Shown here: positions 26,784-35,976 of the stretch, one piece after another
Layout of the letters: each line of letters starts with the position of its first letter
Numbering within the stretch: the first letter of the stretch is position 1
Assembly (NCBI RefSeq): GCF_001644605.1
Contig: NZ_CP011388.1
Span: 4,073,501 to 4,137,500 of the forward strand
Source of the DNA: Paenibacillus swuensis
GTDB taxonomy: Bacteria; Bacillota; Bacilli; Paenibacillales; DY6
Direction of reading: 5' to 3'
DNA: 64,000 bases
Made by a program: the position numbers and the translations under genes
The notes under the pieces: generated by a model
Told to the model about the DNA's origin: nothing
The model's database searches: none
The model's input: the letters and a program-made list of their open reading frames with translations, nothing else

Positions 26784-28079
26784 TTACGGATACAAACGGT
26801 TCAATAAGCGAGGGAACGGGATGGTCTCCCTGACGTGATCCAGTCCGCAAATCCAGGCCACGGTACGCTCTAAACCTAAACCAAAGCCGGAATGCGGTAC
26901 GGTCCCGTATTTACGCAGATCCATGTACCATTGGTAAGCTTCCATCGAGAGTTCATGCTCCTTGAAACGTTCTTCCAGCAGAGCCGGATCATCAATACGT
27001 TGAGACCCTCCGATGATTTCACCGTATCCTTCCGGAGCAATCAGGTCTGCGCACATAACCACTTCCGGACGATTCGGATCGGGCTTCATATAGAAGGCTT
27101 TAATCTCTGTCGGATAATGGGTGATGAACACAGGCTTATCATAATGCTCCGCAATAGCCGTCTCATGCGGCGCGCCGAAGTCTTCGCCCCATGCGATTTC
27201 GTGGCCTTGCTCTTGCAGGAATTGAATCGCTTCGTCATACGTAATTCTTGGGAAGTCACCTTGTACGTTCTGCAATTTCGTAATATCCCGTTCGAGTACC
27301 TTCAGTTCTTTGGCGCAGTTCGTCAGGATCGTCTGTACAACATGGGACAGCATCTGCTCTTGCACCTGCAGATTTTCTTCATGTTCAACAAAAGCCATCT
27401 CGGGTTCAATCATCCAGAACTCGATTAAATGACGACGTGTCTTGGATTTCTCCGCACGGAACGTAGGACCGAAAGAATACACTTTGCCGAGAGCCATAGC
27501 CGCCGCTTCCATATAAAGCTGTCCGCTCTGCGTTAAATACGCATCCTCATCAAAATACTTGGTCGCGAATAAATTCGTCGTACCTTCACAGGAGGAAGGC
27601 GTTAAAATCGGCGGATCGACAAGATGGAAGCCTCTGTCGTCAAAAAATTGTTGAATGGCCCTAATAATCTCGGCACGAATGACAAGAACGGCGCGCTGAC
27701 GCGGTGACCGAATCCATAAATGACGGTGGTCCATCAGATAATCCACACCATGTTCTTTGGGAGTAATCGGATAATCCTGAGTAATATGAATAATTTCGAT
27801 CCCTTGTATGGTAAGCTCGTACCCGCTCTGACTTCGATCGTCTTCACGGACCGAACCTGTAACCCACAGAGAGCTCTCTTGTGTCAGTTCTTTAGCCGCT
27901 TCCCAGATGTCTTCGCCTACTTCGCTCTTGACAACGACGCCTTGAATGAAACCGGAACCGTCACGAAGCTGCAGAAATTGAATCTTGCCGCTGGAACGCT
28001 TGTTATGAAGCCAACAGCCGATTCTAACCGTCTGTCCTACATGATGTTTAACTTCTTGGATCGTACTTTTCACGGTCAC
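26784..28079 (-). CDS. asnS: Asparagine-tRNA ligase
   Basis: A 431-residue class II aminoacyl-tRNA synthetase. An N-terminal OB-fold anticodon-binding domain (~1-110) is followed by a catalytic core with motif 2 ([24 protein letters not shown] region) and motif 3 ([15 protein letters not shown]). Length fits AsnRS and synteny with dnaD supports Asn rather than Asp specificity. No T-box leader is present; a sigma-A-like promoter overlaps the end of ackA. Confidence 0.96.
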   Translation of the reverse strand: MTVKSTIQEVKHHVGQTVRIGCWLHNKRSSGKIQFLQLRDGSGFIQGVVVKSEVGEDIWEAAKELTQESSLWVTGSVREDDRSQSGYELTIQGIEIIHITQDYPITPKEHGVDYLMDHRHLWIRSPRQRAVLVIRAEIIRAIQQFFDDRGFHLVDPPILTPSSCEGTTNLFATKYFDEDAYLTQSGQLYMEAAAMALGKVYSFGPTFRAEKSKTRRHLIEFWMIEPEMAFVEHEENLQVQEQMLSHVVQTILTNCAKELKVLERDITKLQNVQGDFPRITYDEAIQFLQEQGHEIAWGEDFGAPHETAIAEHYDKPVFITHYPTEIKAFYMKPDPNRPEVVMCADLIAPEGYGEIIGGSQRIDDPALLEERFKEHELSMEAYQWYMDLRKYGTVPHSGFGLGLERTVAWICGLDHVRETIPFPRLLNRLYP

Positions 28080-28135
28080 TGCACAAACCTCTCCCTTATA
28101 AACGAATGCTGTGTAATTGTATGATGTGCTTTTCT

Positions 28136-28165
28136 ATTATACAGCCTACTTACCCGCTTCATCAA
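28136..28165 (-). promoter_or_regulatory. Candidate asnS promoter overlapping the ackA 3' end
   Basis: Minus strand TTGATG (28165-28160), an 18-nt spacer and TATAAT (28141-28136), about 57 nt upstream of asnS. The -35 element lies within the last codons of ackA. Confidence 0.4.
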
Positions 28166-29354
28166 TGAGACGATACGTGTCCCGGGCAATAACCAGCTCT
28201 TCATTCGTAGGGATCACCAATACCTGAACTTTGGAATTCGCCGTGGAAATACGACGGTTGTCGCCTGATCGAATCTTGTTCGCTTCTTCATCCATTTCTA
28301 TTCCTAGGAAGCTTAAGCCTTCGCATACTTTAGCCCGGACATTCGACGCATTCTCGCCAACGCCCGCAGTAAAGACGAGCACGTCTATTCCGTTCATAGC
28401 TGCGGCATAACCGCCAATATATTTCCGAATACGGTATTCGTACATCTCGAATGCGAGGGTTGCATTCCGGTCCCCTTCGTTCATGGCCGTTTCGATTTCC
28501 CTCATATCGCTGGAGATGCCGCTAATCGCTTGCAAACCGCTATGCTTGTTCAGCATGGAATTGACTTCATTAATCGTTAAATCTTCTTTGCCCATAACAA
28601 AAGGTACAATCGCCGGATCCAGATCACCAGAACGGGTACCCATCATTAATCCTTCCAACGGCGTCATACCCATGCTTGTATCAAAAGACTTGCCGTCCAG
28701 AATCGCTGTCACGCTGCCTCCGTTACCGATATGACAAGTCACGACTTTCAGCTCCTCCAGAGGGCGTTCCAGAAACTCCGCGGCTTGGCGGCTCACATAA
28801 AAATGAGAGGTGCCGTGAAAGCCGTAACGGCGGACTTTATGCTTGGTATAAAGCACGCGGGGAATCGCGTACATATACGACTTGGCGGGCATCGTCTGAT
28901 GGAACGCCGTATCAAATACCACGGCCTGAGGAACACCCGGCATGTTCAGTTCAACAGCCTCGATACCCATCATGTGAGCCGGGTTATGCAACGGCGCCAA
29001 GTCGAACAGGCGCTTGATTTCTTTCTTGACTTCCGGTGTAACAACAACGGAGGAGGAGAACGTTTCGCCGCCATGCACGATGCGGTGACCTACAGCGTCG
29101 ATTTCATTGATAGAACCTAGGACACCATGTTCCGGGTGTGTCAACATATCGACCACTTTACGGATTGCCGTGCGGTGTTCCAGAATTTCGCTGACTTCCG
29201 TAACATCTTGCTTGTCCGTCGGTTCATGTACAAGTATTGCCGAATCCATACCGATTCGCTCTACGCGGCCTTTAGCCAGAACAGACTCATCCGTCATATC
29301 GTACAGTTGATATTTAAGCGAGGAGCTCCCCGCGTTAATGACTAGAACTTTCAT
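28146..29354 (-). CDS. ackA: Acetate kinase
   Basis: A 402-residue ASKHA-fold kinase interconverting acetyl phosphate and acetate with ATP. Signature NAGSSSLKYQLYD at the N-terminus, GHRIVHGGE, the catalytic VVFDTAFHQTMP, GFHGTSH and nucleotide loop HIGNGGS are intact. Length is typical. The ATG overlaps the hbd stop by 4 nt (ATGA), so it is translationally coupled to hbd, an unusual pairing; pta is not nearby. Confidence 0.97.
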   Translation of the reverse strand: MKVLVINAGSSSLKYQLYDMTDESVLAKGRVERIGMDSAILVHEPTDKQDVTEVSEILEHRTAIRKVVDMLTHPEHGVLGSINEIDAVGHRIVHGGETFSSSVVVTPEVKKEIKRLFDLAPLHNPAHMMGIEAVELNMPGVPQAVVFDTAFHQTMPAKSYMYAIPRVLYTKHKVRRYGFHGTSHFYVSRQAAEFLERPLEELKVVTCHIGNGGSVTAILDGKSFDTSMGMTPLEGLMMGTRSGDLDPAIVPFVMGKEDLTINEVNSMLNKHSGLQAISGISSDMREIETAMNEGDRNATLAFEMYEYRIRKYIGGYAAAMNGIDVLVFTAGVGENASNVRAKVCEGLSFLGIEMDEEANKIRSGDNRRISTANSKVQVLVIPTNEELVIARDTYRLIDEAGK

Positions 29355-30223
29355 ACTCTATCACCATCCTTATCGTAGCGGAAAAAGCCTTCGCCCGTTT
29401 TTACGCCAAGATGTCCGGCACGAACCATTTTCTTCAGCATCACCGAAGGACGGTACTTGATGTCCCCGTATTCCCTGAACATACGCTCCAGGGCGGCCAG
29501 CACGGAATCCAAGCCGAAACGGTCACACATTTCAAGAGGGCCGTACTTAAAGTCGTAACCGATTCGCATCGCGGCGTCGATATCTTCCGCGGAGGCAACC
29601 CCTTCTTGCAACGTATGTAAAGCTTCATTAATTAACGTACAAATCAACCGTGTCGTTACGAATCCAGGGGATTCATAGACCATAACGCTTTTCTTCGAAA
29701 TGGTTTCTTCAACGAAATGCTTCGTTGCCGTAAAAGCCGCCTCGGATGTCTTTAATCCGCGGATGATTTCAACGAGATCGATTTTGGAAACAGGATGAAT
29801 AAAGTGAAGTCCGATGACTCGTTCAGGTCTTGTCGTAACGCCTGCCAGTTCTGTTAAACTTAATGTAGATGTATTACTTGCGAGTATAATATTCGGTCCG
29901 CAGATCGTATCCAGTTCGCGGAAAATGTCCTTCTTGGCATCCAAGTCTTCTGTAATCGTTTCTATGACAAGATCGCAATCGCTAAGATCCGCGAATTGAT
30001 CTACTTTATGAATTTTGGCCATAATGAGCTTCTTTTCGGTTCCCGTAATCGCCCATTTCTCCATTTGCTTATCCAAGCTCAATTCAATCATATCAAAAGC
30101 ATTGTGCAGCTTTTCCTTCGTCTTTTCAGCTAACAGCACATCCAGGCCTTTGCGCGCCAACATCTCCGCAATCCCTTGCCCCATTGTACCGCCGCCGATC
30201 ACGCCGATTTTTTTAAAACTCAT
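29351..30223 (-). CDS. hbd: 3-hydroxybutyryl-CoA dehydrogenase
   Basis: A 290-residue NAD(P)-dependent 3-hydroxyacyl-CoA dehydrogenase. Rossmann loop GVIGGGTMGQGIAEML at the N-terminus; catalytic residues in NTSTLSLTELA (Ser/Asn) and GLHFIHPVSKIDLVEII (His), with Glu following; C-terminal CoA domain with GFVTTRLICTLINEA and KYGPLEMCDRFGLD. ATG 30223 has GGAG 6 nt upstream; an earlier ATG at 30235 overlaps the RBS. It may serve butyrate/PHB-type or fatty-acid metabolism; a role distinct from acetate metabolism is not proven. Confidence 0.92.
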   Translation of the reverse strand: MSFKKIGVIGGGTMGQGIAEMLARKGLDVLLAEKTKEKLHNAFDMIELSLDKQMEKWAITGTEKKLIMAKIHKVDQFADLSDCDLVIETITEDLDAKKDIFRELDTICGPNIILASNTSTLSLTELAGVTTRPERVIGLHFIHPVSKIDLVEIIRGLKTSEAAFTATKHFVEETISKKSVMVYESPGFVTTRLICTLINEALHTLQEGVASAEDIDAAMRIGYDFKYGPLEMCDRFGLDSVLAALERMFREYGDIKYRPSVMLKKMVRAGHLGVKTGEGFFRYDKDGDRV

Positions 30224-30374
30224 GTTTGGCTCCATCCTTTTTGTCTTTGTCTCTGTGTTTGATCTGTATAGTTTCTAAAAGTCCAATGAAAATAATACAG
30301 CTTTTTTTCAAAAAATGCACGCTTCTAATACACTTTTCACACCATTTCCATAATTTGAACTGTTTTTATCCCAT

Positions 30375-30405
30375 GAAAAAAGCCTGCGGCCACGGCCGGA
30401 GGCTT
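30375..30405 (-). terminator. Intrinsic terminator of the FtsH-like operon
   Basis: Minus-strand AAGCCTCCGGCC pairs with GGCCGCAGGCTT, followed by TTTT; 36 nt past the FtsH-like stop and upstream of hbd. Confidence 0.88.
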
Positions 30406-30440
30406 AACTTCATATTTAGAAAATAAAATATAAATTCAAG

Positions 30441-31943
30441 TTATGCTGTTACAAGTTCTCTTGTCTGCTCAAGAAGCTCACGGAATTGATCGCCCGACAG
30501 AACCTCTTCCTTCATCAAAATACTCAAAGATTGATCAAAAACTGACCGGTATCTTTCTAATAACATCTTGGTGGAACCGAACAGTTCGTCCAGAATAGCT
30601 GTCGTTTCCTTCGAATACTCGTCTTTATTTAAGACATCCGGATTCACAATTCCGAGTTTCGTGAGTCCACAATCAATCATCGTGCGAACCATGTTAACGG
30701 ATTGCTCAAAGTCATTCCGGGAACCTGTGCTTCGGGAGTTGTAGAATATCTCCTCCGCTGCGGCGCCGCCCAGAGCAATCATGATTTGTCCTTCAAGATG
30801 GTCCTTTGTGTACAAATATTGGTCTTGCTGCGGGTTATGACGCACATAACCCAACGCTTGCCCGCGAGGGCTTAACGCTACTTGCGATACAGAACCCGGA
30901 CGCACTACTTCCGCCGCAATGGCGTGACCCAATTCATGCAACGCCACTCGTTCTTTCTCTTCCATAGTCGATTCACGATCTGTTTTCTCGCCCATCAGCA
31001 CTTTGTCGACCGCACGGGAAAGATGAGATTGTTGGATAAGATCCAGGCTGTCGCGCATCGCGTAAATGGCTGCTTCATTCATCAAACTCTCCAATTGTGC
31101 TCCTGAGAACTGGAAAGCTTCTTGTGCAATACGATCCAAATTAACATTCTCAGCTAAAGGCTTGTTCTTAGCATGAATATTAAGGATGTGCAGACGGCCT
31201 TTCTTATCAGGCAAATCCACTTGAATGTGACGGTCAAATCTGCCCGGACGCAATAATGCGCTATCCAGCATTTCTTTCCTGTTGGTTGCGCCAACGATCA
31301 GAATTCTTGGAGATTGTGAAGTATGCATGCCATCCATCTCCGTTAAAAGTTGGTTCAGGGTCTGATCATATTCACGTTGCTGACCGCCGTCACGCTTACC
31401 TCCGATGACATCAATCTCGTCAATAAAAATGATCGCGCTGTCTTTCTTCTCTTTCTCGGCCCGGCTTCTCGCTTCCTTAAAGAGGTCACGGATCCGGCTG
31501 GCACCGACACCGACATACATTTCTACGAATTCCGAACCGGAAGCCGACATGAATACGGAGTTCGTATAATGAGCTGAAGCTTTGGCAAGCAGTGTCTTTC
31601 CTGTCCCGGGAGGCCCTGTTAACAGAATCCCTTTCAGGGGACGAATGCCGAATTTCTTAATTTCCTCATGTTTAATCAAGAAGTCCAATGCCTCAACCAG
31701 TTCTTTCTTCGCGCTGTCCTGACCCCCGATATCATCAAAAGTCATGAAGCCGGGAGATTTACCTCTGTTCTTGGAACCGCTGGCCACGCCGACACTGCCC
31801 GTGCGAGATTTAGTCATGAAGTACAATGCGGCTACAAAAGCTGTCACCATAATTAGCGGTACTATATTCACGTTAATATAGAAGAGAAATGCAAAAATAA
31901 CAGGTATTATTCCGATTAATATTTCCTTCGCATATTTACTCAT
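30441..31943 (-). CDS. FtsH-like AAA+ zinc metalloprotease lacking the extracytoplasmic domain
   Basis: A 500-residue FtsH paralogue, shorter than the usual 600-700. Two hydrophobic helices (~8-24 and 28-44) are separated by only a few residues, so the ~75-residue outer domain of FtsH is missing. Walker A GPPGTGKT (110-117), pore loop EMYVGVGA, Walker B IFIDE (172-176), the second region of homology, and the zinc site HELGH (336-340) with a distal Asp in GSRNDFEQS are intact, so ATPase and protease should both work. ATG 31943 overlaps the upstream gene's stop by 8 nt. The authentic housekeeping ftsH would be elsewhere (inference). Confidence 0.88.
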   Translation of the reverse strand: MSKYAKEILIGIIPVIFAFLFYINVNIVPLIMVTAFVAALYFMTKSRTGSVGVASGSKNRGKSPGFMTFDDIGGQDSAKKELVEALDFLIKHEEIKKFGIRPLKGILLTGPPGTGKTLLAKASAHYTNSVFMSASGSEFVEMYVGVGASRIRDLFKEARSRAEKEKKDSAIIFIDEIDVIGGKRDGGQQREYDQTLNQLLTEMDGMHTSQSPRILIVGATNRKEMLDSALLRPGRFDRHIQVDLPDKKGRLHILNIHAKNKPLAENVNLDRIAQEAFQFSGAQLESLMNEAAIYAMRDSLDLIQQSHLSRAVDKVLMGEKTDRESTMEEKERVALHELGHAIAAEVVRPGSVSQVALSPRGQALGYVRHNPQQDQYLYTKDHLEGQIMIALGGAAAEEIFYNSRSTGSRNDFEQSVNMVRTMIDCGLTKLGIVNPDVLNKDEYSKETTAILDELFGSTKMLLERYRSVFDQSLSILMKEEVLSGDQFRELLEQTRELVTA

Positions 31944-32469
31944 TCGACCATACCCCCATCTGTGCAGGAATGCGCGGAAGAACAACAAACTTGCTGGATT
32001 TGCCTTCAGTCAAACGTACATAAACGTTATGTTCGTCCATCTCCGTAGTGACCTGCATACCCGGGCGACTCTTCGTCATTTGTTCCAACGCCGCCGGGAT
32101 ATCGGCGTACTTCTTCGTTTCCATAGCTTCTGCTACGCGGAACAGTCCCTTGGACCATACTTCATCTAGAGCAGATGAGCTTTCATTAACGATATCCAAT
32201 TTTAAATCTCGGTTCCCGATAATCGACTCGCCTTCCCGGGAAATTCGTTGATAGACTTCACGAATATTAGCATCTTTTGAGAGTTGCAGTTCCACACGTA
32301 CCGAAGTATCCCCAAAAAAGGATTGAGATTTCTCTACGCCCGGTGTGTTGTCCACGACTTCAGCCAGGGGATTTTCAACAGCGACACTTTGATATATAAA
32401 CCATCCGCCAAACAATAAACCGGATGCTACAATTGCAGTAATAACAATAGGCATGAGACGCAGTTTCAC
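31936..32469 (-). CDS. Membrane-anchored protein coupled to the FtsH-like protease
   Basis: A 177-residue protein with one N-terminal membrane helix (about 6-28) and an extracytoplasmic domain of ~145 residues. The segments VRVELQLSKDANIREVYQRI and KKYADIPAALEQM look like alternating strands and helices. No known family was recognised. Its 3' end overlaps the FtsH-like start by 8 nt, so the two are probably made in a fixed ratio. It may provide the outer domain that the protease lacks, or act as its adaptor (inference). Confidence 0.75.
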   Translation of the reverse strand: MKLRLMPIVITAIVASGLLFGGWFIYQSVAVENPLAEVVDNTPGVEKSQSFFGDTSVRVELQLSKDANIREVYQRISREGESIIGNRDLKLDIVNESSSALDEVWSKGLFRVAEAMETKKYADIPAALEQMTKSRPGMQVTTEMDEHNVYVRLTEGKSSKFVVLPRIPAQMGVWSNE

Positions 32470-32526
32470 ATCAAACGCATCCTTTCTGTGAATGTAGTAT
32501 ATACATGATTACGTATAGTAAGTATA

Positions 32527-32538
32527 TCACATGTGATG
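32527..32538 (-). promoter_or_regulatory. Palindromic operator candidate upstream of the FtsH-like operon
   Basis: Perfect 12-bp palindrome ATCACATGTGAT, extendable with one mismatch, 58 nt upstream of the operon start. On the minus strand it directly abuts a TATACT that could be a -10 element, the usual place for a repressor site. Confidence 0.4.
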
Positions 32539-32591
32539 TACGGAGAGCGAATCGAATTGTGACAACATCCGTAAAAGCGTCGTAAAACTAT

Positions 32592-32641
32592 GAAGAAGAA
32601 AAGAGGGCAAACCACTCCGAATTTCGGAATCATTTACCCTC
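32592..32641 (-). terminator. Intrinsic terminator of mtaD-ypmB
   Basis: Minus-strand GAGGG...CCCTC with an inner CCGAAATTCGG hairpin, followed by TTTTCTTCTT; just past the ypmB stop. Confidence 0.65.
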
Positions 32642-32651
32642 CCTCCTAACT

Positions 32652-33143
32652 TTAGTGGATACTCATATTATAGGTAACAATATATCTGCCGTCTTTCCAT
32701 TGATAAAAGTCGTAAAAATGTCTTTCTTCCGAACCGTCAACTTTCGTGTAGAAAACTTCCCAGATTGGCGCACCCTTCATCTTCCCCGGCAAGATCCGCA
32801 GAATTTCCGCATCAGGCGAGCGCTCCTTAGTCAAGGCTGCAATTCGTTCTTTACTTACGCCGTCGGACATCTCCCGAGTTTCGACTTCTTTACCGTCTTC
32901 AGGAATCCATGTCATCACTTCGACACCGGCTTTATTTTTTCCGGATACCACATAATATGAGTCGTCCCAGATGTAAGGATTGGCCTGGTCCACTTCCGTT
33001 ATCCCCGCTTCCTTCAAGGCCGTTTCAACAGCGGCATGCCTTTCCGTCCAATGATCTAGTTGCATATAATAGTAAAAGCGGTTTAAACCTATTACTAGTA
33101 AAATCAGCGCTATAATGGAATAAAATATATACTTCTTTTTCAT
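32652..33143 (-). CDS. ypmB: YpmB-like membrane-anchored protein (DUF5590/PepSY-type)
   Basis: A 163-residue protein with one N-terminal membrane helix (~5-23) and an outer domain resembling tandem PepSY-like halves (VETALKEAGITEV, YYVVSGKNKAGVEVMTWIP, IWEVFYTKVDG, HFYDFYQWKDGRYI). Length matches B. subtilis YpmB (about 160 residues), which also sits in the dinG-asnS neighbourhood. It follows mtaD by 4 nt, so the two are cotranscribed. Function is unknown; PepSY-type domains are thought to inhibit or chaperone proteases. Confidence 0.8.
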   Translation of the reverse strand: MKKKYIFYSIIALILLVIGLNRFYYYMQLDHWTERHAAVETALKEAGITEVDQANPYIWDDSYYVVSGKNKAGVEVMTWIPEDGKEVETREMSDGVSKERIAALTKERSPDAEILRILPGKMKGAPIWEVFYTKVDGSEERHFYDFYQWKDGRYIVTYNMSIH

Positions 33144-33147
33144 ATCT

Positions 33148-34446
33148 TTAGCCTTTCGTGAGGCGTTCGTATGAAGCAGTGAACTCAGCCTTCACCTTTT
33201 CTTCATCCAGTGTGAGGCATTCACCTTTACGCACCAACTGCTTGCCGTCTACCCACACATCCGTGACATCTTTGGCTGATGCTGAATATACGACATGAGA
33301 AACAAAGTGCGTTCTGGGATAAAAATGAGGCTGATCGGCATCTAAAGCAATAAAATCTGCTTTCATTCCGGCTTTAAGCATCCCGGTTTCTTTCAGCCAT
33401 ATGGATTTAGCTCCGTCGATCGTACCCATACGAAGCGCGGCCATTGCGGGAACCGCTGTCGGATCTCCGGAAATTCCTTTGTGAAGGAGAGCCGCTAATC
33501 TCATTTCCTCGAACATATCCAAATTATTGTTGCTTGCTGAGCTGTCCGTACCCAAGGATACCAACACGCCGGCCCTCAGCAAATCAGGAACGCGGGCAAT
33601 GCCGCTTGCCAGCTTCAGGTTGCTGCCTGGGTTATGAGAAACACGTACATCATATTGCTTCATAATATCAATTTCTTCGTCGGTAAGATGCACGGCGTGG
33701 GCCACCAAGGTTGGACGATCAAATACCCCTAGTCTGCGAAGATGTTCCACGGGACGATCCCCGTATTGCTTCACATTGTCTTCAACCTCCGCTAAAGATT
33801 CCGACATGTGTGTGTGAAGCGGTAAATCAAGATCATGGGCAGCCTGTACAATCTTAGTGATATAATCCGGCGGACACGTATAAGGCGCGTGCGGCGACAT
33901 CATCGTGGTGATCCGGCCGTTCGCTTTCCCGTGCCAGTCTCTGGCGAAGCTCATGGCATCCTCCAGTTTGGCTTGTTGAACGTCAGGAGGAACCAAGCCG
34001 ATCACACCGCGAGTCAAACATCCTCTCATGCCTGAAATTTCGACTACTCCGGCTACTTCTCCCATATGATCGTACATATCTACAAAAGAAGTGGTGCCTC
34101 CTTTAAGCATTTCAATGACGGATAAGGAAGTTCCGACTTGAACATCCTGCGATGTAAATTTACCTTCAATCGGCCACATCTTTTCCTGCAGCCATACTTG
34201 CAAATTTAGATCGTCCGCATATCCTCTCAGTAAAGACATGGCGGCATGGTTATGGGTATTCACCAAACCGGGCATAATAATCTTGTTCTTGCCGTCAATA
34301 ATCTCTTCCCAATCTGTGGCAGGATCCGGCGATTCCGTTCCCACATATGTAATCCTATCGTTCTCAATAACCATATGTCCGGTTAGGAAGGGATTTTCTT
34401 CGTCCATTGTAATAAAGGAAGCATTGCGTATCCATCGTTTCTTCAT
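33148..34446 (-). CDS. mtaD: 5-methylthioadenosine/S-adenosylhomocysteine deaminase
   Basis: A 432-residue amidohydrolase of the MtaD/SsnA group. Metal and catalytic residues are in MPGLVNTHNHAAMSLLRG (HxH), DLPLHTHMSES, LVAHAVHLTDEEI and LGTDSSASNNNLD. The family deaminates MTA or SAH to the inosine derivatives; guanine or other purine substrates cannot be excluded from sequence alone. ATG 34446 has AAAGGATAGG upstream. It links functionally to the methionine-salvage genes 10 kb away, as MTA is the pathway's starting compound. Confidence 0.85.
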   Translation of the reverse strand: MKKRWIRNASFITMDEENPFLTGHMVIENDRITYVGTESPDPATDWEEIIDGKNKIIMPGLVNTHNHAAMSLLRGYADDLNLQVWLQEKMWPIEGKFTSQDVQVGTSLSVIEMLKGGTTSFVDMYDHMGEVAGVVEISGMRGCLTRGVIGLVPPDVQQAKLEDAMSFARDWHGKANGRITTMMSPHAPYTCPPDYITKIVQAAHDLDLPLHTHMSESLAEVEDNVKQYGDRPVEHLRRLGVFDRPTLVAHAVHLTDEEIDIMKQYDVRVSHNPGSNLKLASGIARVPDLLRAGVLVSLGTDSSASNNNLDMFEEMRLAALLHKGISGDPTAVPAMAALRMGTIDGAKSIWLKETGMLKAGMKADFIALDADQPHFYPRTHFVSHVVYSASAKDVTDVWVDGKQLVRKGECLTLDEEKVKAEFTASYERLTKG

Positions 34447-34578
34447 ATTCTCGCCTATCCTTTCCTTGACCAATATACATTTACAAATGTACATGGTTCA
34501 CCATTCAATTGCAAGGCGAACAAATGCGTTGATGTTTAAGGGCGTCTATGTTAATTTATTCCTTAGCATCATTTCACA

Positions 34579-34607
34579 TTTACATACCATTCACAACCTA
34601 CTATTTA
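34579..34607 (+). promoter_or_regulatory. Promoter of the DUF47 gene with Pho-box-like hexamers
   Basis: TTTACA (34579-34584), a 17-nt spacer and TATTTA (34602-34607). The same stretch holds TTTACA-N5-TTCACA with an 11-bp period plus an adjoining TTCACA at 34573, resembling PhoP repeats (TT-A/T/C-ACA). Confidence 0.45.
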
Positions 34608-34627
34608 CTACGAAATGAGGGTTGAAT

Positions 34628-35251
34628 ATGTTTCCGTTTAATAAGAAATCCGACGTTAACTACTTAAATTATCTGATTATGAACTCGGAAAACGCGCTGA
34701 AATGCGCTCAACTGTTTCGCAATGCCATGATGGGAACGAAACCTCCGGCGGAACACCAAGAAGAGATTAAAGAGCTTGAATCCAAGGGGGACTCCCTGAC
34801 TCACGAAATTTACAAGGGATTAAATGCCGCCCATCCTGATTTTTTGAAACGCGAAGATATTTTGGAACTCGCTACACGGATTGATGATGTGCTTGACGGC
34901 ATTGAAGCGTCCATTGCCCGGTTTGATTATCTGGGTATTGATTTTACCGATAATTATATGAAGGATTTTTCTGAGGTGCTGGTTCAATCCTGTGAGCACA
35001 TCCTCACCGCGATGAAGCTGCTGTCCGAAAGAAAATTTGTGCAAATGCGGGAGCATATCGTCATTATTAACAGTATGGAGAATGACGCCGACCGGATCAT
35101 GCGCGAAGGGATTCGCCAAATTTTCAGCAATCCCACCGATCCTTACACGGACTTCAAGCTTAAGGAAATATACGAGCGACTTGAAGAAACAACAGATGAT
35201 TGTGAGAATGTTGCCGACATCCTGGAAAGCATTGTGCTTCGTTACGCATAA
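34628..35251 (+). CDS. DUF47 family protein (PhoU-like, YkaA-type)
   Basis: A 207-residue all-helical cytoplasmic protein of the DUF47/PhoU-like family; helices carry the E/D-rich segments EEIKELESKGDSLTHEIYKG and NSMENDADRIMREGIR that bind metals in PhoU folds. Such genes usually stand beside a Pit-type phosphate transporter, but none is present: the gene ends in a terminator and has its own promoter. ATG 34628 has GAGGG upstream, preferred over TTG 34622. Confidence 0.9.
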   Translation: MFPFNKKSDVNYLNYLIMNSENALKCAQLFRNAMMGTKPPAEHQEEIKELESKGDSLTHEIYKGLNAAHPDFLKREDILELATRIDDVLDGIEASIARFDYLGIDFTDNYMKDFSEVLVQSCEHILTAMKLLSERKFVQMREHIVIINSMENDADRIMREGIRQIFSNPTDPYTDFKLKEIYERLEETTDDCENVADILESIVLRYA

Positions 35252-35261
35252 ACTTCATGAG

Positions 35262-35310
35262 AAAAGGCTGTCCTTTCGTAACCTTCACGGTTGCGGCAGG
35301 ACAGCCTTTT
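35262..35310. terminator. Bidirectional terminator between DUF47 and rex
   Basis: A perfect 13-bp stem AAAAGGCTGTCCT/AGGACAGCCTTTT between convergent genes; it touches the rex stop codon. Confidence 0.92.
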
Positions 35311-35947
35311 ATACTTGTTCTTCGGCGTCATCTATATAATAAGCCAGGCTCAATAAATCCGTTGTGAAATCGGCATGATGAATACGGATACCTTGCGGCA
35401 CTTTAATAATAACGGGCGCAAAATTCAATATAGCTTCAATGCCCGCATCGACAAAACGGTCGGCTACAACCTGAGCTTCCGAAGCCGGAACGGTTATAAT
35501 TCCGATGCGGATAGACCGTTGGTTTACCGTTGCATTCAGCTCTTCCATCGATTGAACAGAAAGGTTATTAATGACCTCTCCTACCTTCCCCGAATGCGCA
35601 TCAAAAATCGCTACGATTTTCATATTATCTTTCAGATATGCGTTATAGTTGCTTAATGCGCGTCCTAAATTACCAGCACCGACCAGAGCTACATTAATGA
35701 CTCTGTCGATCTTTAAAATAGACCTGATTTTCTCGATCAGATATGAGACATCATAACCGATTCCCTTGCGGCCGAATTCTCCGAAATGAGCTAAATCCTT
35801 TCGAATTTGCGCCGGGTTGAGGTCAAGCTTAAGGCCCAAATCCTGGGACGATACCGTAAGCACGTTGTTAGCCTTCAATTCACTTAAAAACCTCAGATAG
35901 ACCGGCAACCTTCGTACTACGGCTTCAGAAATTTTCGGCGTTTTCAA
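35309..35947 (-). CDS. rex: Redox-sensing transcriptional repressor Rex
   Basis: A 212-residue repressor sensing NADH/NAD+. The N-terminal winged helix (KTPKISEAVVRRLPVYLRFL, SSQDLGLKLDLNPAQIRKDLAHFGEFGRKGIGY) precedes a Rossmann domain with VALVGAGNLGRALSNY and C-terminal swapped helix. I choose TTG 35947, with GGGGAG 6 nt upstream, because it matches the family N-terminus; the ATG at 35998 would overlap dinG and add an alien extension. It follows dinG by 29 nt in the same transcript. Targets are typically fermentation and respiration genes; no clear Rex site was found in the window. Confidence 0.93.
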   Translation of the reverse strand: MKTPKISEAVVRRLPVYLRFLSELKANNVLTVSSQDLGLKLDLNPAQIRKDLAHFGEFGRKGIGYDVSYLIEKIRSILKIDRVINVALVGAGNLGRALSNYNAYLKDNMKIVAIFDAHSGKVGEVINNLSVQSMEELNATVNQRSIRIGIITVPASEAQVVADRFVDAGIEAILNFAPVIIKVPQGIRIHHADFTTDLLSLAYYIDDAEEQV

Positions 35948-35976
35948 AGACTTGCTCCCCCTGTCTTGTCTAAAGT

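Noticed and set aside
30236-30440. Rex or catabolite-repression site upstream of hbd-ackA
   Set aside because: No TTGTGAA-type dyad or cre consensus was found; only A/T-rich tracts and the terminator of the upstream operon.
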